Both the position numbers and the translations under genes were made by a program. From a virus, in the IMG/VR virus record IMGVR_UViG_3300021961_000288, positions 1-36,122 of that record: a stretch of 36,122 bases of DNA; one strand, written 5' to 3'. Positions 28,018 through 36,026 of the stretch are shown piece by piece (position 1 is the stretch's first letter; every line of letters starts with the position of its first letter). The notes below the pieces were generated by a model. It was not told where the DNA came from. It searched no databases and saw only the letters and a list, made by a program, of their open reading frames with translations.

Positions 28018-28940
28018 TGGCTAGTCGTTTCGGTCAACGTCGCAGACCTTCCACGATTGTCGGTCAATGGTTCGGTAACGCTTGGGTTGCACCCGTATAT
28101 GATATTCCCAACATTGAGTACCTAGTTATTGCAGGCGGTGGCGGTGGAGGTCGTGGAAATAACAACTCAAGCGACGGCGGCGGCGGTGGTGCTGGCGGAT
28201 ACAGGTGTTCTGTCGTTGGCGAAACATCTGGTGGTGGCGCAGCAGCAGAATCAACCCTAAGTCTTGGTGCTGGCACATACACGGTGACGATTGGTGCTGG
28301 TGGTCCATCCGAAGGATTCGGTAACGCAAGTGTGTTTCACACAATCACATCAACTCGTGGTGCTGTTGGTGGACAGGGTGTTGGTGGCGGTGGCGGTACT
28401 GGTGGCTCTGGTGGCGGTGGCGCAACATCAAGTGGTGGTGGCGGTGCTGGAACACCAAATCAGGGTTATGGGGGTGGTGCTGGTTCCTCTACTGGTTCTG
28501 GTGGCGGCGGTGCTGGTGGTGGCGGCGGTGCGGCTGCAGGCGGCGGTGCTGGTGTTCTCAGCACTGGCGGCGCTGGTGGAGCAGGAAGGGCATCGTCAAT
28601 TACTGGCACATCAGTAACTCGTGCTGGCGGAGGCGGAGGTGCTGCTAGCAACCCACCTGGGACAACGCACGGTGCTGGCTATGGCGGCGCAGGCGGCGGT
28701 GGAAACGGCGGCTATTACTCCCTTGCAGGAAGTCCAGCAACGATAAATACTGGTTCAGGTGGCGGTGGTGGTGCAGACGGTGGAACTTCACCTGGGGGTG
28801 CTGGCGGTAAAGGTATAGTTGTTGTTCGCTATTTGACTTCCAACGCAACTGGTTTTACTGTTACTGGCGGAACCATTACCACAAGCGGTTCATACACGAT
28901 TCACACGTTTACCGACACAGGCTCACTTGTAATAGCATAA
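28017..28940 (+). CDS. Glycine-rich adhesin-like fibre protein 2
   Basis: A 307-aa paralogue of the preceding protein: head MASRFGQRRRPSTIVGQWFG, then IEYLVIAGGGGGGRG, long glycine-rich blocks with GxGG and GGGGAGG, and the same closing motif KGIVVVRYLT...TSGSYTIHTFTDTGSLVIA. The start overlaps the previous stop (taATG). The glycine region differs in length and in interspersed residues, as expected of a diversifying receptor-binding surface. Confidence 0.78.
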   Translation: MASRFGQRRRPSTIVGQWFGNAWVAPVYDIPNIEYLVIAGGGGGGRGNNNSSDGGGGGAGGYRCSVVGETSGGGAAAESTLSLGAGTYTVTIGAGGPSEGFGNASVFHTITSTRGAVGGQGVGGGGGTGGSGGGGATSSGGGGAGTPNQGYGGGAGSSTGSGGGGAGGGGGAAAGGGAGVLSTGGAGGAGRASSITGTSVTRAGGGGGAASNPPGTTHGAGYGGAGGGGNGGYYSLAGSPATINTGSGGGGGADGGTSPGGAGGKGIVVVRYLTSNATGFTVTGGTITTSGSYTIHTFTDTGSLVIA

Positions 28941-28950
28941 GGAGATTATT

Positions 28951-29325
28951 ATGGCGTATTTTGCAGAACTAGACGAAAACAACGTGGTACTTCGTGTGTT
29001 GGCGGTGTCCAACAATGATGCACCAGACCCAGCACCAGATAACGAACAACAGGGTATTGACTTCCTTGCAGGTTTGGGGTTGGGTTCTAACTGGAAGCAA
29101 ACCTCATATAACTCCACATTCCGCAAAAACTATGCTGGGGCGGGTTTTACATTTGATGCGGCTCGTGATGCGTTTATTGCACCGCAGCCATATGCTTCGT
29201 GGGTTCTTAATGAAACCACCTGCCGATGGGAACCACCCGTTTCGTATCCTACGGATGGAAAGTTTTATTCGTGGGATGAGGACACCGCAAGTTGGAAGGA
29301 AGTGGTAACTGATGGCAACGTCTAA
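28951..29325 (+). CDS. Conserved marine phage protein (FAxLDENNxV type)
   Basis: The 124-aa protein has the pattern MAYFAELDENNVVLRVLAVS, a WKQTSYN block and KNYAGAGFTFDAARDAF, then FIAPQPYASWVLNETTCRW and WEPPVSYP, found very widely in marine phages, usually close to fibre genes. A fibre-associated or chaperone role is likely, but the function is not established. A strong AAGGAG RBS precedes it. Confidence 0.8.
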   Translation: MAYFAELDENNVVLRVLAVSNNDAPDPAPDNEQQGIDFLAGLGLGSNWKQTSYNSTFRKNYAGAGFTFDAARDAFIAPQPYASWVLNETTCRWEPPVSYPTDGKFYSWDEDTASWKEVVTDGNV

Positions 29326-29551
29326 GAAAACTGTAAAGAAGCAAACCGTCAAGGTTGGTATTACTCACCGCCAGTGGCAGATGTTGTTGTCGTATCTGCG
29401 TTCTGCGCTGGCTGCGGTTATTGCTGTCGCCGCCACGTTGGATTATGAGCCGATGGACCTTGCGAAGGCGTTTGTTGCTGCTTTGATTCCTCCTGTGTTG
29501 CGTTGGGTTAACCCGAACGACCCAGCATTCGGTAGGGGTTCAGACCAATAG
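29312..29551 (+). CDS. Putative holin
   Basis: A 79-aa protein with a Lys-rich N-terminus (SKKTVKKQTVKV), a hydrophobic stretch (LRSALAAVIAVAATLDYEPM, ~29-48), a second weaker hydrophobic stretch (LAKAFVAALIPPVLRWV) and the closing motif NPNDPAFGRGSD. The LRWxNPxDPAFGR ending is typical of small marine phage proteins considered holins. It stands before the lysozyme-like gene, which supports a lysis role. Confidence 0.65.
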   Translation: MATSKKTVKKQTVKVGITHRQWQMLLSYLRSALAAVIAVAATLDYEPMDLAKAFVAALIPPVLRWVNPNDPAFGRGSDQ

Positions 29552-29556
29552 TGTGT

Positions 29557-29575
29557 CACACGCCTATGGCGTGTG
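29557..29575 (+). terminator. Short perfect hairpin between holin and lysozyme genes
   Basis: CACACGCC and GGCGTGTG form a perfect 8-bp stem around loop TAT, 5 nt after the holin stop. No T-run follows; the RBS GGAGG of the next gene comes 7 nt later. Likely an RNA stabiliser or attenuator between the two lysis genes. Confidence 0.55.
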
Positions 29576-29588
29576 CTAGACTGGAGGA

Positions 29589-29993
29589 ATGATGAAATTG
29601 TTGTTGGCTGCCATATTGGCATTGACACCAAGTCACGGCGAATGGAAACGCTCGTCGCATTGTCCAGAGTATGCGAACGCTATTGCGTTCGTAAAGTTCC
29701 CAATTTACGATAGGCAGATGGCGTTGCGAGTTATGCACAAAGAGTCTCGCTGCATTTATACGGTGTTCAACAAGAATGACCCGAATGGTGGCAGCATTGG
29801 TTTGTTTCAGATAAATATGTTTTGGTGTAAACCTTCCCGCTATTTTGCGGATGGATGGTTGCAGACTCAGGGCATTTTGGGTGAGTGTAATGATTTGTAT
29901 AATCCGTTGACGAATTTGCGTGCCGCTAAAGCAATATACGATTACAGTGTTGAGCATAATGATGGTAACGGCTGGCAGCCGTGGGGTTTATGA
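29589..29993 (+). CDS. Lysozyme-like / lytic transglycosylase-type enzyme with signal peptide
   Basis: This 134-aa protein begins with a short signal-like helix (MKLLLAAILALTPSHG) and has the SLT/goose-lysozyme core: HKESRC (E52 as the catalytic acid), N-x-N-D-x-N-GGSIGLFQIN (61-76) and a C-terminal LTNLRAAKAIYDYS. It cleaves peptidoglycan glycan strands. The signal or anchor means it may be exported or act as a signal-arrest-release endolysin. ATG 29592 is likelier than ATG 29589 because the latter is almost on top of the GGAGG. The gene overlaps the terminase start (ATGA). Confidence 0.83.
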   Translation: MMKLLLAAILALTPSHGEWKRSSHCPEYANAIAFVKFPIYDRQMALRVMHKESRCIYTVFNKNDPNGGSIGLFQINMFWCKPSRYFADGWLQTQGILGECNDLYNPLTNLRAAKAIYDYSVEHNDGNGWQPWGL

Positions 29994-31588
29994 ATATTCA
30001 GGAGTTGTTGCACGAAAAAGAGTGGCGTTTATGTCGTGGCGGGGACAACGCCACGGTAGATGAGCAGGTTGCTGCCTTTCAACATTTTTGTGAGAACTAT
30101 TGGCACATCAAACATCCCTCCAAGGGGCGTATCAAGTTTGTGTTGCGTCCTGCGCAGGTTGAGACTGTGCGCACTTGGATGTCGGAGCGTTATACGGTTG
30201 TTCTGAAGGCTCGTCAGATTGGGTTTTCTACGTTGGCTGCCGCTTACGCTTTTTGGATGTGCTATTTTTTCCCTGACCGTTTTGTGATTATGTTGTCCCG
30301 AACGGAACGTGAGGCGATGAAGTTGTTGTCCAAGTCTAAGTACGGTTATCGTTTTTTGCCGTTTTGGATTAAGGACCGCGGTCCGAAGCAGGTGACTGAC
30401 CACCAGTTGAAGATGGTGTTTGAGAATGAGTCGGCGATTGAATCTTTACCCAGTGGTTCTGACCCTGCTCGTGGTGAGTCTGTGTATGCGGTATTTGTGG
30501 ACGAGTGGGCGTTTTTGCCGAACCCCGAAGAGGCGTGGGCTTCCATTGAGCCTATTGCTGACGTTGGCGGTCGTGTCCACGGCTTGTCCACTGCCAATGG
30601 TTCTGGTAACTTTTTTCATCAGTTGTGGGTTGGCTCCCAAACTGGAGCCAACAAGTTTACGGGTATTTTTTATCCGTGGGATGCTGATGGTGAACGTGGA
30701 GAAAATTGGTATGAGGATAAGGTGCGCAATATGCAGCCTTGGCAGTTGCATCAGGAATATCCAAGGTTTCCTGAAGAAGCGTTTATTAAGTCTGGTAATC
30801 CTGTATTTGATATTGATTTGTTGGATGGTATGACTACTGTTGAAGCGGACCGAGGGTATTTGCATGTGTATGCGAATAATGTGGTTGAGTTTCATGCTCG
30901 TGCTGAGGGCGAGTTGTCAATATGGGAATTTCCTGACCCTGAGTGTGTTTATGTGGTTGGGGCGGACGTTGCTGAGGGGTTGTCGTATGGTGACTATAGT
31001 TCTGCGCATATAATTAATGCTTCCAAGGGTTATGTTGCTGCGCATTGGCATGGGCATATTGAACCTGATTTGTTTGGTGAGATGGCGGCACAGTTGGGTT
31101 GGTGGTATAATGGTGCGTTGTTGGGTATTGAAAACAATAACCATGGTTTAACCGCATTGAAGGCGGCTCAAAAATTGGGTTACAAAAATTTGTATAGGCA
31201 GCGTCGTTTGGGGCATGTGCGTCCCGAGGCTACGGATATGTTGGGGTGGCGTACAACCGTTAGTACTAAACCGTTGATGATTGACGAGTTGTCCGCTGCC
31301 CTCAGGACGGATGACCTTGAGGTGTATTGTGCGCAGACTATTGCCGAGTTGCGGACGTTTGTCCGCAAGGCTAATGGCAGGATGGCGGGTAGTCCGCATG
31401 ATGACCGAACTATCAGTTTGGCTATTGCTAACCAGATGTTGAAGTATGTGTGGTTGCCTGAATATAGGGGGGATGCGGCTGTTCCGAAGAATAGTTTAAT
31501 GTGGTGGGAGCAGTATATTCACCGTGATTATCCTACGGGAAAGGTGCCTATTGGGGCGCATAATATTCGTCCGCGTACTGGAATGTAG
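29990..31588 (+). CDS. terL: Terminase large subunit
   Basis: From ATG 29990, which overlaps the previous stop (ATGA), the product is 532 aa. The ATPase has a variant Walker A KARQIGFST (73-81), motif LSRTEREA (102-109), Walker B AVFVDEWAF (167-175) and the GLSTANGSGNFF coupling motif. The C-terminal nuclease has GADVAEGLSYGDYS (324-337), LLGIENNNHG and the late DDRTISLAI block carrying acidic residues. It packages DNA through the portal and cuts it. ATG 29981, three codons earlier, is an alternative. Confidence 0.95.
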   Translation: MNIQELLHEKEWRLCRGGDNATVDEQVAAFQHFCENYWHIKHPSKGRIKFVLRPAQVETVRTWMSERYTVVLKARQIGFSTLAAAYAFWMCYFFPDRFVIMLSRTEREAMKLLSKSKYGYRFLPFWIKDRGPKQVTDHQLKMVFENESAIESLPSGSDPARGESVYAVFVDEWAFLPNPEEAWASIEPIADVGGRVHGLSTANGSGNFFHQLWVGSQTGANKFTGIFYPWDADGERGENWYEDKVRNMQPWQLHQEYPRFPEEAFIKSGNPVFDIDLLDGMTTVEADRGYLHVYANNVVEFHARAEGELSIWEFPDPECVYVVGADVAEGLSYGDYSSAHIINASKGYVAAHWHGHIEPDLFGEMAAQLGWWYNGALLGIENNNHGLTALKAAQKLGYKNLYRQRRLGHVRPEATDMLGWRTTVSTKPLMIDELSAALRTDDLEVYCAQTIAELRTFVRKANGRMAGSPHDDRTISLAIANQMLKYVWLPEYRGDAAVPKNSLMWWEQYIHRDYPTGKVPIGAHNIRPRTGM

Positions 31589-31616
31589 TTTTTGGGAACA
31601 ACTAGGGCATAAATGT

Positions 31617-31841
31617 ATGATGATTGTGTGCGAACCGTGTGGAAAACAGTTTAAGTCCGACGAGATGCCTCGTCGGGGCGCTGTTTGTTTCGGTTGCCAT
31701 GTTAAAACCATCCGTTTGGGCTTTACTCACGGCAAGGACGACTTTCATGGACCGACCATTAAGGAACGTGCCGATAAGGCTATTTCTGATGCTCGGATTA
31801 ACGGTTATGACCCCCAACCTGTTGGGACACGTTGGGTTTGA
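31617..31841 (+). CDS. Zinc-ribbon protein next to terminase
   Basis: Starting at ATG 31617 (a second ATG follows), the 74-aa product has the knuckles CEPCGKQF and CFGCHVKTIRLGF, then a conserved FHGPTIKERADKAISDAR and GTRW. This CxxC...CxxCHxKxIxLGF pattern is a recurrent marine phage gene beside terL or portal. The unused frame upstream lies in the terminase gap. Function unknown. Confidence 0.75.
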   Translation: MMIVCEPCGKQFKSDEMPRRGAVCFGCHVKTIRLGFTHGKDDFHGPTIKERADKAISDARINGYDPQPVGTRWV

Positions 31842-31844
31842 TGC

Positions 31845-32042
31845 ATGGAAACCGTATTGGTCCCGATTGTCGTTGCCTTAATCGGTGGACCGTTGGTTGT
31901 GGTTATTCAGAAGTTGCGTAAGGAGAACAGTGACCAGCACGCCGAGGGGCGTGCATTGTTGGAACGTGTCGCAGACAAGGTGGATGGTGTGGCAACGAAA
32001 TTGGATGAACATATCGGATGGCATAAAGGGCGTGGTAAATAA
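31845..32042 (+). CDS. Small membrane-anchored coiled-coil protein
   Basis: The 65-aa product has one N-terminal hydrophobic helix (TVLVPIVVALIGGPLVVVI) followed by a charged helical tail (LLERVADKVDGVATKLDEHI) ending GWHKGRGK. This TM-plus-coiled-coil form with a D/E-H-x-x-W-H end resembles DUF2746-like or spanin/holin-type proteins near lysis or packaging genes. It overlaps the portal start by one base (taATG). Confidence 0.65.
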   Translation: METVLVPIVVALIGGPLVVVIQKLRKENSDQHAEGRALLERVADKVDGVATKLDEHIGWHKGRGK

Positions 32043-33787
32043 TGGCTAGGAAATCGTTGTCTGAACAGTTGGCTGTTTACAAGAAGCAGTTGTCTGCATC
32101 TAAGCAGTGGCGCAAAAATGAGCAGTATGACCAGATTTGGAAGCGTTTGCGTGATTTGTATCGTGGGCGTCATTATGACCATTATAGTGATTCTGACCGA
32201 ATGTTGGTTAACGTCGCGTTTGCGACGGTTAACGTTTTGGCTCCTGCTACGACGGTGAATTATCCGAAGATTACGGTTACGGCGACTAAACCTGAGAATG
32301 CGCCTCAGGCTGTTATTTCTGAGGCTGTGGTTAATTATTGGTGGCGCCATCGCCGTATTCATCCTGAGATTCGTAAAGCAACCAAGGACATGTTGATTTT
32401 TGGGCATGGTTGGATAAAGGTCGGTTACAGGTTCGTTGAGGAAGAAGTTGTTTCGGATTCTGATAATCCAGCCGATGATGTTGATGGTGGTGAGGCAACG
32501 CCGAATACGATTATTTTGGAGGATAGCCCGTTCGCGGAGCGTGTGTCCCCGTTTGATGTGTTTGTTGACCCAGATGCCACCAGTGATAAGGATATGCGTT
32601 GGATTGCACAACGTATCCGTAAGCCGATTGCTGAAGTTAGGGCAGATAAGCGTTATGTGAAAGCCGCCCGTGAAGAGGTTGGTGTGATGGCGGTAAGCCG
32701 TTACAGCGATGACCATAGTCAACGTAAGATTCAGGATAAGAACGTTGGCTATGCCGAAATTTGGGAATTTTATGATGTGTCCAAGCGGATAATGTGTGTG
32801 TTCGCGGAGGGTGGCGATTCGTTTTTGGTGAAACCAATTAAGATGCCGTATGCGTTCGGTCAACCTTTTGTAATGTTCCGTAATTATGATGTGCCTGACC
32901 AGTTTTATCCGATTGGCGATTTGGAAAGTATTGAGCCGCTGCAACGCGAGTTGAATGAAACTCGCACCCAGATGATGAATCATCGTAAACGGTTCGCTCG
33001 CAAATATCTATATAAGGAATCGGCTTTTGACCAGTTGGGTCGCGGTGCTTTGGAGTCCGATGAGGATAATGTGATGGTTCCTGTTATTTCGGATGAGCCG
33101 TTGGGTAACGTGATTACGCCAATGCCAGCCGTCATTAACCCTGCGGATTTCTATAATCAGTCCAATATGATTGTGTCGGATATTGACCGTGTGTCTGGTG
33201 TGTCCGAGTTCCAGCGTGGCGCAGTTTCTGAAATCCGTCGCACGGCGACGGAAATGGCTTTGATTCAGGATGCGTCTAATGCGCGGACAGCAGATAAGTT
33301 GGCTATTATTGAGTTGGGTATTGGTGAGGTTGGTCGTCGTTTGTTGATGATGGCTCAACAATTTATGACTGGCGAACAGGTGGCGCGTGTAACTTCCAAG
33401 AATGGCGAGTCTGTTTGGGTTGAGTTTGACCGCGATTACCTGCAAGGCGAATTTGACTTTGAGGTTGTTGGTGGTTCCACCCAGCCTGTGAATGAGTCAT
33501 TCCGACGTCAGCAAGCCCTTCAGATTGTGGATGCGATGGCACCGTTTGCGTCGGCTGGTGTTGTGGATATGCAAAAGTTGGCTGCCTATGTGTTGCAGTC
33601 TGGGTTCGGCGTTAAGAATCCTGAGCAGTTCATTATGTCCCCGCCACCTCCTCCTGAGGCGGCTGCCCCGATGGGGGCTTTGCCGCCAGCGGGTGCACCT
33701 TTGCCTCCAGATATGCCTTTGGGGATGGAATCTATGGCTGAACCGCCCATGCCTCAGGGTCCGCTGCCAACCCCGCCCATTGTCTAG
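32042..33787 (+). CDS. Portal protein
   Basis: The 581-aa protein has portal features: N-terminal helices (MARKSLSEQLAVYKKQLSAS), an APATTVNYPKITVTATKPEN block, NYWWRHRRIHPEIRKATKDM, the FVDPDATSDKDMRWIAQRIR motif and a C-terminal helical SEFQRGAVSEIRRTATEMAL stretch (crown/tunnel loop region). A Pro-rich tail (PPPPPEAAAPMGA-like) ends the protein. It lies between terL and scaffold, the usual order. The portal is the dodecameric DNA gate at one vertex and binds the adaptor at 1141. Confidence 0.9.
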   Translation: MARKSLSEQLAVYKKQLSASKQWRKNEQYDQIWKRLRDLYRGRHYDHYSDSDRMLVNVAFATVNVLAPATTVNYPKITVTATKPENAPQAVISEAVVNYWWRHRRIHPEIRKATKDMLIFGHGWIKVGYRFVEEEVVSDSDNPADDVDGGEATPNTIILEDSPFAERVSPFDVFVDPDATSDKDMRWIAQRIRKPIAEVRADKRYVKAAREEVGVMAVSRYSDDHSQRKIQDKNVGYAEIWEFYDVSKRIMCVFAEGGDSFLVKPIKMPYAFGQPFVMFRNYDVPDQFYPIGDLESIEPLQRELNETRTQMMNHRKRFARKYLYKESAFDQLGRGALESDEDNVMVPVISDEPLGNVITPMPAVINPADFYNQSNMIVSDIDRVSGVSEFQRGAVSEIRRTATEMALIQDASNARTADKLAIIELGIGEVGRRLLMMAQQFMTGEQVARVTSKNGESVWVEFDRDYLQGEFDFEVVGGSTQPVNESFRRQQALQIVDAMAPFASAGVVDMQKLAAYVLQSGFGVKNPEQFIMSPPPPPEAAAPMGALPPAGAPLPPDMPLGMESMAEPPMPQGPLPTPPIV

Positions 33788-33801
33788 TTCCCCTAGGGAA
33801 C
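33787..33801 (+). other. Short hairpin after portal gene
   Basis: GTTCCC and GGGAAC form a 6-bp stem around loop CTA, starting at the last base of the portal stop codon. It is too short to be a strong terminator, but it sits where the portal message ends and before the abundant scaffold/capsid genes. The scaffold start lies about 50 nt downstream. Confidence 0.45.
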
Positions 33802-33852
33802 AACTTTACATAGGAGTAGAGCAACCCTTAGGACTCTGGAGAGTAAAACAAT

Positions 33853-34647
33853 ATGAGCGAGGAAATCGCAACACCGTCAGCAGTGGACACCGAAGTTGGT
33901 GCAACCGAAACCGCAAGTACGGAAACATCAGAAGCAACGGTTAACTATTTGCCTGTTGACGACTACAAAGATTATGTAGTGCCAGTCAAGGTGGATGGGG
34001 AGGAACTTAAAGTTCCACTTGCTGAAGCAATTTCTGGTTATCAGCGTCAAGCAGACTATACCCGTAAGACGCAGGAGTTGTCACAACAGCGTGAGCAGAT
34101 GCAATTTGCTGCCGCTATCCAACAGGCGTTGGAACGTGACCCTTCTGCAACCATTGACCTACTTTCTAGGCATTATGGCATTTCACGGGCACAGGCTGCG
34201 GAAATGGCGGCTGAGGTTGAGGATACCGAGTCTCTTGACCCAGCAGAACGCAAGATGCGTGAACTGGAAGCCAAGGTTGCACAGTTTGAGGAATACAAGT
34301 CTCAACAGGAGTGGGAGCGAGAAATCGCGAAACTTCAGTCCAAGTATTCTGATTTTAATGTTAGCGAAGTAATTGGTACGGCTATCCGTAACAATTCAAC
34401 CGACCTTGAGGGCATCTATAAGCAGATGGCGTACGATAATTTTGTGTCCAAGCAGCGTTTGGAGCAGGAAGCGGCGTCTCGTAAACAGGCTGAAGAACAG
34501 GCTGTTGTTGAGGCTAAGCGTTCTGCGGCTGTGGTGGCTGGCGGGAATAATCCCGCCGCTTCTACAACGAACGAAAGCGTGGAACCGATTACGAACATCC
34601 GTGACGCTTGGGGTGCTGCCAAGAGACAACTTGGCTATAATCAGTAA
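33853..34647 (+). CDS. Scaffolding protein
   Basis: A 264-aa protein with a disordered acidic, Thr-rich N-terminus (MSEEIATPSAVDTEVGATET), a LPVDDYKDYVVPVKVDGEEL motif typical of phage scaffolds, and a long coiled coil (~68-230: ELSQQREQMQFAAAIQQALE; LEAKVAQFEEYKSQQEWERE). The C-terminus (NIRDAWGAAKRQLG) is a short helix likely to dock on capsid. Its place between portal and capsid is typical. Scaffold directs procapsid assembly and is lost on maturation. Confidence 0.87.
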   Translation: MSEEIATPSAVDTEVGATETASTETSEATVNYLPVDDYKDYVVPVKVDGEELKVPLAEAISGYQRQADYTRKTQELSQQREQMQFAAAIQQALERDPSATIDLLSRHYGISRAQAAEMAAEVEDTESLDPAERKMRELEAKVAQFEEYKSQQEWEREIAKLQSKYSDFNVSEVIGTAIRNNSTDLEGIYKQMAYDNFVSKQRLEQEAASRKQAEEQAVVEAKRSAAVVAGGNNPAASTTNESVEPITNIRDAWGAAKRQLGYNQ

Positions 34648-34682
34648 TTTCCCATTTCTACTAGTTACTTTTAGGAGTAATA

Positions 34683-35621
34683 ATGTCTAACCCAAACTTT
34701 GATGCTTTGCTCAGCACAACGCTGGCAAACTATCGTGACCAACTGACGGACAACGTTTTCTCGGCTCGTCCGCTGACCTACTTCCTCATGGACAAGGGTC
34801 GTATCCGCATGCTGAATGGTGGCTCCAAGATTGTTGAGCCGCTGGTGTACGGAACGAACAGCACTGTGGCGTCGTACAGCGGATTTGACACCATCTCGCT
34901 GACCGCTCAGGCTGGAATCACTGCCGCTGAGTACGACTGGAAGCAGTACGCTGCGTCCATCGCAATCTCGGGCATTGAGGAAGCGAAGAACAACGGCGAG
35001 CAGGAAGTTATCAACCTGTTGGAAGCCAAGATTATGCAGGCTGAAGAGTCAATGCGTGAAGGGTTCAACCAGATGCTGTTTGCTGATGGCACTGGCAACT
35101 CAGCCAAGGACTGGAACGGTCTGGGCAACATCGTTGAGGCTTCGGGAACCGTTGGTGGTATCAACCGTGCAACCGCTGGTAACGAATACTGGCGTTCGTA
35201 CGAGGAGAACACCGCTGGTGCGTTGACGCTCGCCCAAATGGCGACCGCCTACAACACCGTTTCGGTGGGCAACGACCACCCCGACATGATTCTTACGACT
35301 CAGACTCTGTTTGAGAAGTACGAGGCATTGTTGGTTCCGCAACTCCGCTTCACCGACAGCAAGACGGCTGATGCTGGATTCCAGAACCTGCTTTACAAGG
35401 CTGCACCCGTCACCTACGACGTGCACTGCACGGCTGGTGTCGTTTACTTCCTTAACAGCAAGTATCTGACCTTGGTTGGTCACAGCGACAAGTGGTTCGC
35501 TCAGACCGACTTCGTGCGCCCTGAGAACATGGATGCACGTTACGCCCTCGTGATGTGCTACGGCAACCTTACCTGCCGTAACGCGAAGAAGCAGGGCAAA
35601 CTAACCGCCAAGACTGCCTAA
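34683..35621 (+). CDS. Major capsid protein
   Basis: The 312-aa protein is the likely HK97-fold capsid protein: MSNPNFDALLSTTLANYRDQ, LTDNVFSARPLTYFL, KIVEPLVYGTNSTVASYSG, a long spine helix (NGEQEVINLLEAKIMQAEES) and the closing VRPENMDARYALVMCYGN LTCRNAKKQG region. It follows the scaffold, has a good TAGGAGTA RBS, and is followed by a strong hairpin. Codon use is distinct from neighbours (many CTG, ATC, AAC, more C-ending), as usual for the most abundant protein. Its 3' end recurs at 1-56. Confidence 0.92.
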   Translation: MSNPNFDALLSTTLANYRDQLTDNVFSARPLTYFLMDKGRIRMLNGGSKIVEPLVYGTNSTVASYSGFDTISLTAQAGITAAEYDWKQYAASIAISGIEEAKNNGEQEVINLLEAKIMQAEESMREGFNQMLFADGTGNSAKDWNGLGNIVEASGTVGGINRATAGNEYWRSYEENTAGALTLAQMATAYNTVSVGNDHPDMILTTQTLFEKYEALLVPQLRFTDSKTADAGFQNLLYKAAPVTYDVHCTAGVVYFLNSKYLTLVGHSDKWFAQTDFVRPENMDARYALVMCYGNLTCRNAKKQGKLTAKTA

Positions 35622-35645
35622 TAAGCGTCTAGGAACAGGTAACAT

Positions 35646-35679
35646 ATTGGTGGTGGGGGTGTATGCCCCCACCACTAAT
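35646..35679 (+). terminator. Hairpin after capsid gene, variant copy
   Basis: This repeats the hairpin at 81-114 with one C-to-T in the right arm, which turns a G-C pair into G-U in RNA. The stem therefore stays intact, evidence that the fold is maintained. Confidence 0.78.
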
Positions 35680-35696
35680 ACTATTCAGGAGAGATT

Positions 35697-36026
35697 ATGG
35701 CTAAAGTTGGCAAAGGTCTTGGACCAAAAGATAAGTCGTACGAAAGGGCTGAAGAGAAGCGCCTAGGAGGGTTGAAGCCATCCTCCAAGAAGGGTCCATC
35801 TTCTGTTTCTGCTGGTTACAAGAAGTTGAAGAATCCTGCCGCTGAGGCTAAGCGACGCGAGTTCGTGAAAGCAGAGTTGGCTAAGAAGAATATTACCCCC
35901 AGTGCCAGTGGTAAGCGTTCGGTTGCTGAGATTGCGGCTCGCGAGTTGGCTCGCCAGAAGTTTGCTCGTCAACGTAAGCGTCAACGCGCAGCCCGTAAGT
36001 CGTCATCCGATTATGGAATGGAATAA
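35697..36026 (+). CDS. Small highly basic protein, variant copy
   Basis: This is the second, slightly divergent copy of the 132-461 gene (109 aa). Differences include YEKAEEK to YERAEEK, SSASAG to SSVSAG, NPATEAK to NPAAEAK and AREMAR to ARELAR. The RBS has an A in place of G (CAGGAGAG) and is kept. It is the same locus seen again, not a paralogue. Confidence 0.85.
   Translation: MAKVGKGLGPKDKSYERAEEKRLGGLKPSSKKGPSSVSAGYKKLKNPAAEAKRREFVKAELAKKNITPSASGKRSVAEIAARELARQKFARQRKRQRAARKSSSDYGME

Noticed and set aside
27300-28900. Dense GGTGGTGGCGG-type DNA, possible tandem repeats or CRISPR-like array
   Set aside because: The spacing is irregular and the pattern is explained by glycine codons in two fibre genes.
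31907-32983. 358-codon antisense frame over the portal gene
   Set aside because: The portal gene on the other strand has clear family features; the antisense product is Asn/Ile/Arg-rich noise.
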